Of a stretch of DNA of 5,097 nucleotides, positions 1-5,097 are shown piece by piece. Source of the DNA: an uncultured Peptococcaceae bacterium. Its GTDB lineage: Bacteria > Bacillota > Peptococcia > Peptococcales > Peptococcaceae. Made by a program: the position numbers and the translations under genes. The stretch is from the NCBI GenBank assembly GCA_938044045.1, contig CALIQN010000024.1, positions 1 to 5,097 of the forward strand. The letters run 5' to 3'. The notes under the pieces are model-generated. The model saw only the letters and a program-made list of their open reading frames with translations. It was not told the origin of the DNA and ran no database searches. Position 1 is the first letter of the stretch, and every line of letters begins with the position of its first letter.

Positions 1-116
1 ATTTTCCCTGTTTTTTGTGCATATTTTTTGATTAATTCCTTGTCTATTGGATTTAAAGTGAACATATCTATTACAGCGGCATTTATTCCTTCGTTTTTTA
101 ATTTTTCTGCTGTTTT
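1..116 (-). other. Transketolase C-terminal-domain-like segment in frame with purN (probable chimeric junction)
   Basis: Residues 46-83 of the frame starting at 251 run through LKNEGINAAVIDMFT, then NPIDKELIKKYAQKTGK. This follows the transketolase C-terminal pattern: an A..L..EGI helix end, a strand of the form VI.M.T, then P.D.E.I..A..TG leading into the last strand. PurN should instead lead into a strand ending with LAGFMR. The change falls somewhere in residues 39-50 (about 102-137), where EEAVALKTAEK could belong to either family. GC content falls from about 42% (121-240) to about 28% (1-120); this is weak support, because parts of purB are equally AT-rich. Assignment is from memory of the family patterns, not from a search. 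The alternative is an unusual PurN: the spacing from FSDK to DKELI equals that of FSNK to DRELI in E. coli PurN. Confidence 0.7.
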
Positions 117-251
117 TAAGGCCACCGCCTCTTCTTTATCAGAAAACAAACCAACAATTTCACCATCAATGCGACCTTCTTGGCAAGCAGCATGAATTGC
201 TTCAAAATTTGATCCTCTGCCAGAAGCTAATACTACTATCTTAATAGACAT
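1..251 (-). CDS. purN: Phosphoribosylglycinamide formyltransferase (GART), N-terminal part only, apparently chimeric and cut by the window edge
   Basis: PurN transfers a formyl group from 10-formyltetrahydrofolate to GAR, giving FGAR, in the cytoplasm. I read 83 codons from the ATG at 251 before the edge. Residues 1-38 are typical PurN: a first beta strand (KIVVLASG, residues 4-11), the phosphate-binding loop GRGSNFEAI (11-19) and the FSDK segment (36-39). From about residue 46 the protein no longer resembles the expected PurN second strand and reads instead like a transketolase C-terminal domain (see the separate entry). The catalytic Asn, His and Asp of the GART family lie further on and are not seen. 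The start is firm: it lies 8 bases after the purM stop and has an AGGAG ribosome site. The gene is expected here, since purM-purN is a common pair. The N-terminal identity is sure; whether the whole frame is one real gene is doubtful. Confidence 0.85.
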   Translation of the reverse strand, partial: MSIKIVVLASGRGSNFEAIHAACQEGRIDGEIVGLFSDKEEAVALKTAEKLKNEGINAAVIDMFTLNPIDKELIKKYAQKTGK

Positions 252-256
252 ATTTT

Positions 257-261
257 CTCCT
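257..261 (-). promoter_or_regulatory. purN ribosome binding site overlapping the purM stop codon
   Basis: AGGAG reads on the minus strand 5 bases before the purN ATG at 251. Its first two bases are the last two of the purM stop codon TAG (262-260). Ribosomes ending purM therefore finish on the purN initiation site, which suggests translational coupling. It also fixes the purN start. Confidence 0.8.
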
Positions 262-1300
262 AAATAAAGTTAACTTCTCCCTGACCTGAAATAATCTCAC
301 CAATTTCATAAGCCTGAACATCTCCAGTAAATAGCTTCAAGAAATCCTCTTTCTCTTCTTTACTAACGACTAAAACAAAGCCAATCCCCATATTGAAGGT
401 GCGATACATTTCTTTGTCTTCTATATTACCAATTTCTTGCATTCTTCTAAAAACCAAAGGCACTTCCCAACTTGATTTACTAATATTCACAGCACAGTTT
501 TTAGGTAATACTCTTGGTAGATTTTCTATCAATCCACCACCAGTAATATGCGCCATTGCTTTAATAGACTGTCCATATTTTTCAAGTAAAGGAAGAATAT
601 AAGGCACATAGATTTTAGTTGGTGTCAAAAGTGTTTCCCCAATAGATTGATCAAAACCTTCTAAAATATCTGTCAATGCAAAACCACCACGTTCAAAAAA
701 GACTTTTCTGGCTAGTGAAAATCCATTACTATGTAGCCCTGTTGAACTCAGTCCGATCAAAACATCGCCCTCTTTTACATTTTTCCCATCAATGATAGCT
801 TTCTTATCAACAACGCCGACACAAAAGCCTGCAACATCATATTCTTCTGCCTTATAAAATCCAGGCATTTCCGCTGTCTCACCACCAATTAGTGCACAAC
901 CTGCTTGCAGGCAACCTTCTGCTACACCCTTAACAATATCAGCTACTTTTGATGGCTCCAACTTTCCTACTGCTAAATAGTCAAGGAAAAATAGTGGTTC
1001 TGCACCACTTACCAAAATATCATTGGCACACATTGCGACCGCATCTATACCGATAGTATCATGTTTATCCATTTTAAATGCTAGATCTAACTTCGTACCC
1101 ACACCATCAGTACCGGAAACTAAAATAGGTTGCTCATATTTTTCTTTATCAAAAGAAAAAAGTCCGCCAAATCCGCCTAGGTCTGTCACCACTTCTTGAC
1201 GAAAAGTCTTTTTAACATGTGGTTTCATAAGTTCAACCGATAAATTCCCATTATCAATATTTACACCAGCTTCACTATAACTCATTGGCTTATTGTTCAT
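260..1300 (-). CDS. purM: Phosphoribosylformylglycinamidine cyclo-ligase (AIR synthetase)
   Basis: PurM closes the imidazole ring: FGAM plus ATP gives AIR, ADP and phosphate. It is a cytoplasmic enzyme of the PurM/ATP-grasp-unrelated family, normally a homodimer. In the 346-residue form chosen here, the hallmarks appear in order: GTDGVGTKLD (about 63-72), AMCANDI with SGAEPLFFLDY (about 89-108), GGETAEMPG (about 139-147), TGLHSNG (about 187-193) and HITGGGLIENLPR (about 251-263). Length matches the family (about 345), and the C-terminus looks complete. Two in-frame ATGs lie six bases apart. The upstream one (1306) overlaps the purF stop as ATGA but sits only 1 base from the SD; the one at 1300 has 7 bases of spacing, so I chose 1300. 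The gene follows purF by 2 bases and precedes purN by 8. Confidence 0.97.
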   Translation of the reverse strand: MNNKPMSYSEAGVNIDNGNLSVELMKPHVKKTFRQEVVTDLGGFGGLFSFDKEKYEQPILVSGTDGVGTKLDLAFKMDKHDTIGIDAVAMCANDILVSGAEPLFFLDYLAVGKLEPSKVADIVKGVAEGCLQAGCALIGGETAEMPGFYKAEEYDVAGFCVGVVDKKAIIDGKNVKEGDVLIGLSSTGLHSNGFSLARKVFFERGGFALTDILEGFDQSIGETLLTPTKIYVPYILPLLEKYGQSIKAMAHITGGGLIENLPRVLPKNCAVNISKSSWEVPLVFRRMQEIGNIEDKEMYRTFNMGIGFVLVVSKEEKEDFLKLFTGDVQAYEIGEIISGQGEVNFI

Positions 1301-1302
1301 CT

Positions 1303-2703
1303 TCATTCTCCCTTATAATCCTTAGGTGTCCCCATATGGTATTTTCCATCAAGACAAGCTGTACAGAAATTCTCACTTCCTCCAACCGATTCCAATAATC
1401 CTTCTAAACTGAGAAAATGAAGTGAGTCAGCATTGATATATTTGGCAATTTCTTCAAGACTATGTGTCGCTCCTATCAATGTATCACGATTTCCTGTATC
1501 AATACCATAAAAACAAGAATGTGTTACTGGAGGACAGGTAACAAGAAAATGTACTTCTTTTGCGCCACTTTCTCTGAGACGTTCAATTAAGCGTTTACTC
1601 GTCGTCCCTCTGACAATTGAATCGTCAACAACGGCAACACGCTTCCCACCAATTTCTTCAAAAATTGGATTTAATTTTAAATTTACCATCAACTCACGTA
1701 AAGCTTGAGTTGGCTGAATAAATGTTCTTCCTGCGTAGCGATTCTTTAATATACCTTGTGTAAAAGTCAAACCTTGTGCCTCTGCAAATCCAATTGCAGC
1801 TGTTGTTCCTGAATCTGGTACAGGAATAACAATATCAACATCCAGTTTTTGGATTTCTTTTGCTAGTATTGCACCCATTTGACGACGTGTTACATTCACA
1901 TTAATGCCATCTAAGGTACTATCAGGTCTAGCAAAATAGACGTATTCAAAGATGCAATGTGCTTTTTTAGGCTTTTCTTTAAACTCTGGCATATAGCTTG
2001 TTATGCCAGAATCATCAATGACAATAACTTCCCCTGGCAAAAGGTCTCTGATAAATTCAGCACCTATTGTTGTTAAGGCACAAGATTCCGATGCCACAAC
2101 ATAGCCATCCTTATACTTTCCTAGACAAAGTGGTCTATTGCCATAAGGATCACGTGCGGCGTAAAGTTTATTCTTATTCAAGGCTACAAACGCATAGGAA
2201 CCCCTTAAATCTGCCATAGCTTTCACTAAAGCTTGTGCTAAAGGAATATCGCCATATTGTGCCAGTAGATGTAAAACAATTTCTGTATCAACTGTCGCTT
2301 GAAATACTGCACCATTGTGACTTAGTCTTTCTCTTAATTCTTCTGTATTCGCTAAATTCCCATTATGCGCTAAGGCAATCTGACCTTGCTCATAATAACC
2401 TACCATTGGTTGAACATTATTTTCTGTATTCTGTCCAGTCGTTGAATAGCGTACATGACCTATAGCAACATCACCTTTTAACTTTCCTAAATTATCCGTG
2501 TTAAAAACTTCTGTCACTAAACCTAAACCTCTTTTATAGGCAATACCACCCTCATTTTCTACTGCAATGCCGCAGCCTTCTTGGCCACGATGTTGCAAGG
2601 CAAAAAGGCCAAAATAAGTTAATTGAGCAACATCACAACCCTTGGCATAAATACCAAAAACGCCACATTCTTCATGAATCTGTCCATCTTCACCGATAAA
2701 CAT
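1303..2703 (-). CDS. purF: Amidophosphoribosyltransferase (glutamine PRPP amidotransferase), Fe-S type with propeptide
   Basis: PurF makes the first committed purine intermediate: PRPP plus glutamine gives 5-phosphoribosylamine. The N-terminal half is an Ntn-hydrolase glutaminase. Cys13 follows a 12-residue leader ending HEE and would become the N-terminal nucleophile after self-processing. ALQHRGQEG (35-43), HVRYSTTG (83-90), HNGNL (113-117) and RDPYGNRPL (184-192) are the usual glutaminase motifs. The C-terminal half is a type I phosphoribosyltransferase with the PRPP loop VAVVDDSIVRGTTSKRL (356-372). Cysteines 250, 397, 447 and 450 (the last two as FCTAC) sit where B. subtilis PurF holds its [4Fe-4S] cluster, so this is the oxygen-sensitive Bacillus type, not the cluster-free E. 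coli type. At 466 residues it is close to the B. subtilis length. GGAGG lies 7 bases before the ATG; the gap after purC is 15 bases. The family is normally inhibited by AMP and GMP nucleotides. Confidence 0.98.
   Translation of the reverse strand: MFIGEDGQIHEECGVFGIYAKGCDVAQLTYFGLFALQHRGQEGCGIAVENEGGIAYKRGLGLVTEVFNTDNLGKLKGDVAIGHVRYSTTGQNTENNVQPMVGYYEQGQIALAHNGNLANTEELRERLSHNGAVFQATVDTEIVLHLLAQYGDIPLAQALVKAMADLRGSYAFVALNKNKLYAARDPYGNRPLCLGKYKDGYVVASESCALTTIGAEFIRDLLPGEVIVIDDSGITSYMPEFKEKPKKAHCIFEYVYFARPDSTLDGINVNVTRRQMGAILAKEIQKLDVDIVIPVPDSGTTAAIGFAEAQGLTFTQGILKNRYAGRTFIQPTQALRELMVNLKLNPIFEEIGGKRVAVVDDSIVRGTTSKRLIERLRESGAKEVHFLVTCPPVTHSCFYGIDTGNRDTLIGATHSLEEIAKYINADSLHFLSLEGLLESVGGSENFCTACLDGKYHMGTPKDYKGE
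1308..1314 (-). promoter_or_regulatory. purM ribosome binding site that decides the start
   Basis: AAGGGAG reads on the minus strand inside the last codons of purF. It is 7 bases from the ATG at 1300 and 1 base from the ATG at 1306. The first spacing is normal and the second is too short, so translation should begin at 1300, with purM read right after purF stops. Confidence 0.7.
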
Positions 2704-2718
2704 CAGCTAGCCTCCAAA

Positions 2719-3447
2719 TTAGTCTTCGTTAAGTTCTGCCTTCAAGCGTTTTAAGACTTCCTGATAAGCCTCTTCTACATTTCCAAGGTCTCGACGGAAA
2801 CGATCCTTATCCAGTTTTTCATGAGTTGCCATATCCCATAAACGACAAGTATCAGGTGAAATCTCATCAGCTAAAATCACCTTACCATTAGGCAAACGTC
2901 CAAATTCGATCTTAAAATCAACCAAAGTCAATCCACATTGTGCAAAAAGCTCTTTTAGGTATTCATTGATTTCAAAAGCTTGTTTGGTAATTAGATCAAG
3001 TTCCTCTGCACTTGCTAAGCCAATTGCTTGAGCATGGTAATTATTAATCATAGGGTCACCTAGATCATCATTTTTATAGCAAAGTTCTAAAATAGGTTGT
3101 GGTAAAACCTCACCTTCTGGTTTACCTAATCGCTTAGCTAAAGAGCCTGCAATAACATTACGCATAATCACTTCTAACATGATAATTTCAACTTTTTTGA
3201 CAATTTGATGAGTCTCGTCAACATACTCTACAAAATGATTTTCAATACCATGTTTAGCAAGCTTTTTGAAAATTAAAGTTGTAATTTGATTATTCATTAC
3301 ACCTTTTTGATGGATTTGTCCCTTTTTTTCTCCATTAAATGCTGTAGCATCGTCTTTATATTCAATCATATACAAATCTTCTTGATTGGTCTTAAATACT
3401 TTTTTAGCTTTACCTTCATAAAGTTGTTCTAATACTTGAATTTCCAT
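2719..3447 (-). CDS. purC: Phosphoribosylaminoimidazole-succinocarboxamide synthase (SAICAR synthetase)
   Basis: PurC joins aspartate to CAIR using ATP, giving SAICAR; it acts directly after PurE and before PurB, both encoded just upstream. The 242-residue protein has the full single-domain bacterial form. It begins with LYEGKAKKVF (9-18), the nucleotide-binding hairpin that opens nearly all PurC proteins. KDDATAFNGEKKG (31-43) and MRNVIAGSLAKR (95-106) follow, then the two family signatures LVDFKIEFG (175-183) and DEISPDTCRLWD (194-205), which carry metal- and substrate-binding acidic residues. The C-terminal helix is rich in Lys and Glu, as usual. The start is supported by GGGAGG (3456-3461) 8 bases before the ATG. 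It lies 17 bases after purB and 15 before purF. Nothing in it looks truncated or mutated. Confidence 0.98.
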   Translation of the reverse strand: MEIQVLEQLYEGKAKKVFKTNQEDLYMIEYKDDATAFNGEKKGQIHQKGVMNNQITTLIFKKLAKHGIENHFVEYVDETHQIVKKVEIIMLEVIMRNVIAGSLAKRLGKPEGEVLPQPILELCYKNDDLGDPMINNYHAQAIGLASAEELDLITKQAFEINEYLKELFAQCGLTLVDFKIEFGRLPNGKVILADEISPDTCRLWDMATHEKLDKDRFRRDLGNVEEAYQEVLKRLKAELNED

Positions 3448-3464
3448 AATGTTAGCCTCCCTAT

Positions 3465-4760
3465 TTATACTAATCCCAAACGTTTAAAAATATCATCTAC
3501 ATGGCGAATATGATAATGATAGTCAAAAGCATCATCTATATCTTCTTTAGAAAGCACCTTAACAATCGCTTCATCACTTTCAATTAAATTTCTAAATGGC
3601 TTTTGCTCATCCCAAGATAAAGCTGTTTTAGGCTGAACAAGATCATAAGCACCTTCTCGGCTCATACCTTTTTCAATGAGTTTTAGCATTACCCTTTGAG
3701 AATAGATGAGTCCCAAGGTCTTATCCATATTTTTAAGCATATTTTCTGGAAAAACCGTCAATTCTTTAACAATCTTATTAAAACGATTTAACATATAATC
3801 CAATACTATCGTTGCATCAGGGAAAATAATACGCTCAGCGGACGAATGAGAAATATCCCTTTCATGCCATAAAGCAATATTTTCGTAAGCTGTATGCATA
3901 TAACCACGAAGCACTCTAGCAATGCCACACATATTTTCACAACCAATAGGATTGCGTTTATGTGGCATTGCCGAAGAACCTTTCTGTCCCTTGGCAAAAT
4001 ATTCTTCTACTTCTCGGCATTCACTTTTTTGTAAACCACGTATCTCAGTTGCAAAGCGTTCAATAGAGCTACCAATCAAAGCTAAGGTTGCAAAGTATTC
4101 AGCATGTAGGTCACGTGGTAAAACTTGAGTCGAAATTTCTTGCGCTCTAATCCCCAGTTTTTGACAAACAAAGGCTTCTACTTCTTGTGGTGTGTTGGCA
4201 AATGTCCCTACAGCACCACTAATTTTTCCTGCCTCAACAGCTTTAGCGGCATGTTCAAAACGCTCAATATTGCGTTTCATTTCGCTATACCATGTTGCAA
4301 GCTTTAAACCAAAAGTCGTAGGCTCAGCATGAACTCCATGAGTTCTACCCATCTGAACTGTATTTTTGTGCTCAATGGCTCTTTCTTTAATGGTTTCTAA
4401 AAGCATCATTAAATCTTTTTTTAGAATTTCATTTGCTTGACGAATTAGGTAGCCATAAGCCGTGTCAACAACATCAGTACTCGTTAGCCCATAATGCACC
4501 CATTTTTTTTCTTCACCTAAACTCTCACTCACACTTCTGGTAAAAGCAACCACATCATGGCGTGTTTCTTTTTCGATTTCTAAAATTCTACTAATATCAA
4601 ATTTAGCATTTTCTCTAATCAGCCTAACATCATCTTGTGGTATAACACCTAATTGACTCCATGCCTCTGTAGCTAATATTTCAACTTCCAACCAAGCGCG
4701 ATACTTATTTTCTTCAGACCAAATATTCGCCATTTCTTGACGACTATAACGCTCTATCAT
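3465..4760 (-). CDS. purB: Adenylosuccinate lyase
   Basis: PurB removes fumarate twice in purine synthesis: SAICAR to AICAR, and adenylosuccinate to AMP. It belongs to the fumarase/aspartase superfamily and works as a mostly helical homotetramer with active sites built from three subunits. The protein is 431 residues, the same as B. subtilis PurB as I recall it, and the active-site histidines fall at matching numbers: H68 in TRHDVVAF, H89 in WVHYGLTSTD and H141 in GRTHGVHAEPTT. The mobile signature loop KGQKGSSAMPHKRNP (257-271) carries the catalytic serine, and WHERDISHSSAER (298-310) follows. The small C-terminal domain is complete, ending RLGLV. An A8 run (4503-4510) encodes the conserved KKW before H89, and the frame there is intact. 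A near-perfect ribosome site overlaps the purE stop 6 bases upstream. Placing purB between purE and purC groups three consecutive steps, although the order is not the reaction order. Confidence 0.98.
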   Translation of the reverse strand: MIERYSRQEMANIWSEENKYRAWLEVEILATEAWSQLGVIPQDDVRLIRENAKFDISRILEIEKETRHDVVAFTRSVSESLGEEKKWVHYGLTSTDVVDTAYGYLIRQANEILKKDLMMLLETIKERAIEHKNTVQMGRTHGVHAEPTTFGLKLATWYSEMKRNIERFEHAAKAVEAGKISGAVGTFANTPQEVEAFVCQKLGIRAQEISTQVLPRDLHAEYFATLALIGSSIERFATEIRGLQKSECREVEEYFAKGQKGSSAMPHKRNPIGCENMCGIARVLRGYMHTAYENIALWHERDISHSSAERIIFPDATIVLDYMLNRFNKIVKELTVFPENMLKNMDKTLGLIYSQRVMLKLIEKGMSREGAYDLVQPKTALSWDEQKPFRNLIESDEAIVKVLSKEDIDDAFDYHYHIRHVDDIFKRLGLV

Positions 4761-4764
4761 GAGC

Positions 4765-4774
4765 TTCCTCCTTA
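4765..4774 (-). promoter_or_regulatory. purB ribosome binding site built on the purE stop codon
   Basis: TAAGGAGGAA reads on the minus strand. Its first three bases are the purE stop codon, and the AGGAGG core ends 6 bases before the purB ATG at 4760. This is the strongest Shine-Dalgarno sequence in the window and fixes the purB start. The overlap suggests that purE and purB are translated in a coupled way. Confidence 0.8.
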
Positions 4775-5097
4775 GACTATCTCTTTTACTAGCTCTTGTA
4801 CCTTTTCATTTTTTAAGGCAACTTCTGCTGCCATCTCTAATCTATAATCATGTAGCTTTTTACTTAAATCTTCATCATTCAAAGCAAGCATCTGAATTGC
4901 TAAAAGTCCAGCATTTTTTGCCCCATCTAGAGCAACTGTTGCTACTGGAACGCCTGATGGCATCTGTACAATCGCATATAAGGCATCTAAACCATTTAAG
5001 GCAGTAGCATTAATCGGTACCCCGATGATTGGTAAGATTGTTTTTGCTGCTAAAACACCAGCTAAGTGTGCTGCTGCACCAGCACCAGCTATGATAA
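4772..5097 (-). CDS. purE: N5-carboxyaminoimidazole ribonucleotide mutase, C-terminal two thirds (5' end outside window)
   Basis: Class I PurE moves the carboxylate of N5-CAIR onto C4 to give CAIR, the substrate of PurC; N5-CAIR normally comes from PurK. The frame is open to the right edge, and 108 codons plus the stop are present, so about 50-55 N-terminal residues (including the MGSxSD phosphate loop) are missing. The visible part opens with IIAGAGAAAHLAG, where the family usually has AGAGGAAHLPG with a catalytic His. LPIIGVP, NGLDALYAIVQMPSGVPVATV and DGAKNAGLLAIQML follow. This is the class I (bacterial) pattern and not the class II AIR carboxylase of animals and spirochetes. The Met in QMPSG is internal and not a start. 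The stop is 11 bases before purB. As the first gene seen here, it may be at or near the head of the operon. Confidence 0.95.
   Translation of the reverse strand, partial: IIAGAGAAAHLAGVLAAKTILPIIGVPINATALNGLDALYAIVQMPSGVPVATVALDGAKNAGLLAIQMLALNDEDLSKKLHDYRLEMAAEVALKNEKVQELVKEIV

Noticed and set aside
393..602. 69-codon open frame on the plus strand
   Set aside because: It lies wholly antisense to purM, has no ribosome site that stands out, and its translation resembles no family I know. It is a shadow of the real gene.
2235..2465. 76-codon open frame on the plus strand
   Set aside because: It is antisense to the conserved glutaminase domain of purF. The Leu/His-rich translation is what a reverse-frame shadow of this gene would give.
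3480..3600. Local drop in GC content to about 30% in the 3' part of purB
   Set aside because: The protein stays a normal PurB to its last residues, so this is ordinary variation; it also warns against relying on GC alone at the purN junction.
3806..4307. Three short open frames (minus 3806-3997, plus 3922-4128, plus 4125-4307)
   Set aside because: All lie within purB, which is intact and highly conserved across this stretch, including its active-site loop.
4503..4510. Run of eight A on the coding strand of purB, a possible frameshift or slippage site
   Set aside because: It encodes the Lys-Lys before the conserved WVHYGLTSTD, the frame is correct on both sides, and nothing downstream suggests programmed slippage.
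1301..4771. Possible terminators or regulatory hairpins between genes
   Set aside because: The gaps are only 2-17 bases and are filled by ribosome sites; none has room for a stem-loop followed by a U tract.
4759..5007. 82-codon Leu-rich open frame on the plus strand that might look like a membrane peptide
   Set aside because: It is antisense to the conserved purE C-terminal region. Its leucine richness comes from reading the Glu/Lys/Gln codons of PurE on the opposite strand.

Overview
The window is one stretch of a de novo purine (IMP) biosynthesis operon. Every gene is on the minus strand, so transcription runs from right to left: purE (5' end cut by the right edge), purB, purC, purF, purM, then the start of purN, which runs off the left edge. 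Complete genes are separated by 2-17 bases, most have an obvious Shine-Dalgarno (SD) sequence, and no gene-free stretch exceeds 20 bases. No promoter, terminator, riboswitch, RNA gene, insertion sequence, CRISPR array or other repeat is visible. The operon's promoter must lie beyond the right edge.

The proteins point to a low-GC Gram-positive-type bacterium (Bacillota; a clostridial or Negativicutes-like lineage is plausible but not provable here). DNA is AT-rich. PurB is 431 residues with active-site histidines at the same numbers as Bacillus subtilis PurB (H68, H89, H141). PurF is the Bacillus-type enzyme with a short propeptide and four cysteines that fit a [4Fe-4S] cluster. PurE is the class I bacterial type.

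Together the genes cover PRPP to phosphoribosylamine (PurF), GAR formylation (PurN), AIR formation (PurM), N5-CAIR to CAIR (PurE), SAICAR synthesis (PurC) and cleavage to AICAR; PurB also makes AMP from adenylosuccinate. FGAM synthetase genes (purL or purSQL) and purK are not between these genes and must be elsewhere if present. purD and purH would be expected downstream of purN.

The one real anomaly is at the left edge. The reading frame starts as a normal PurN for about 40-45 residues, then continues in frame as something that reads like the C-terminal domain of a transketolase (roughly positions 1-116). The GART active-site half of PurN is not present before the edge. I regard this most likely as a chimeric join (assembly or template switching at a short shared stretch), less likely as a true gene fusion or recombination product. 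No new biological system is otherwise evident.
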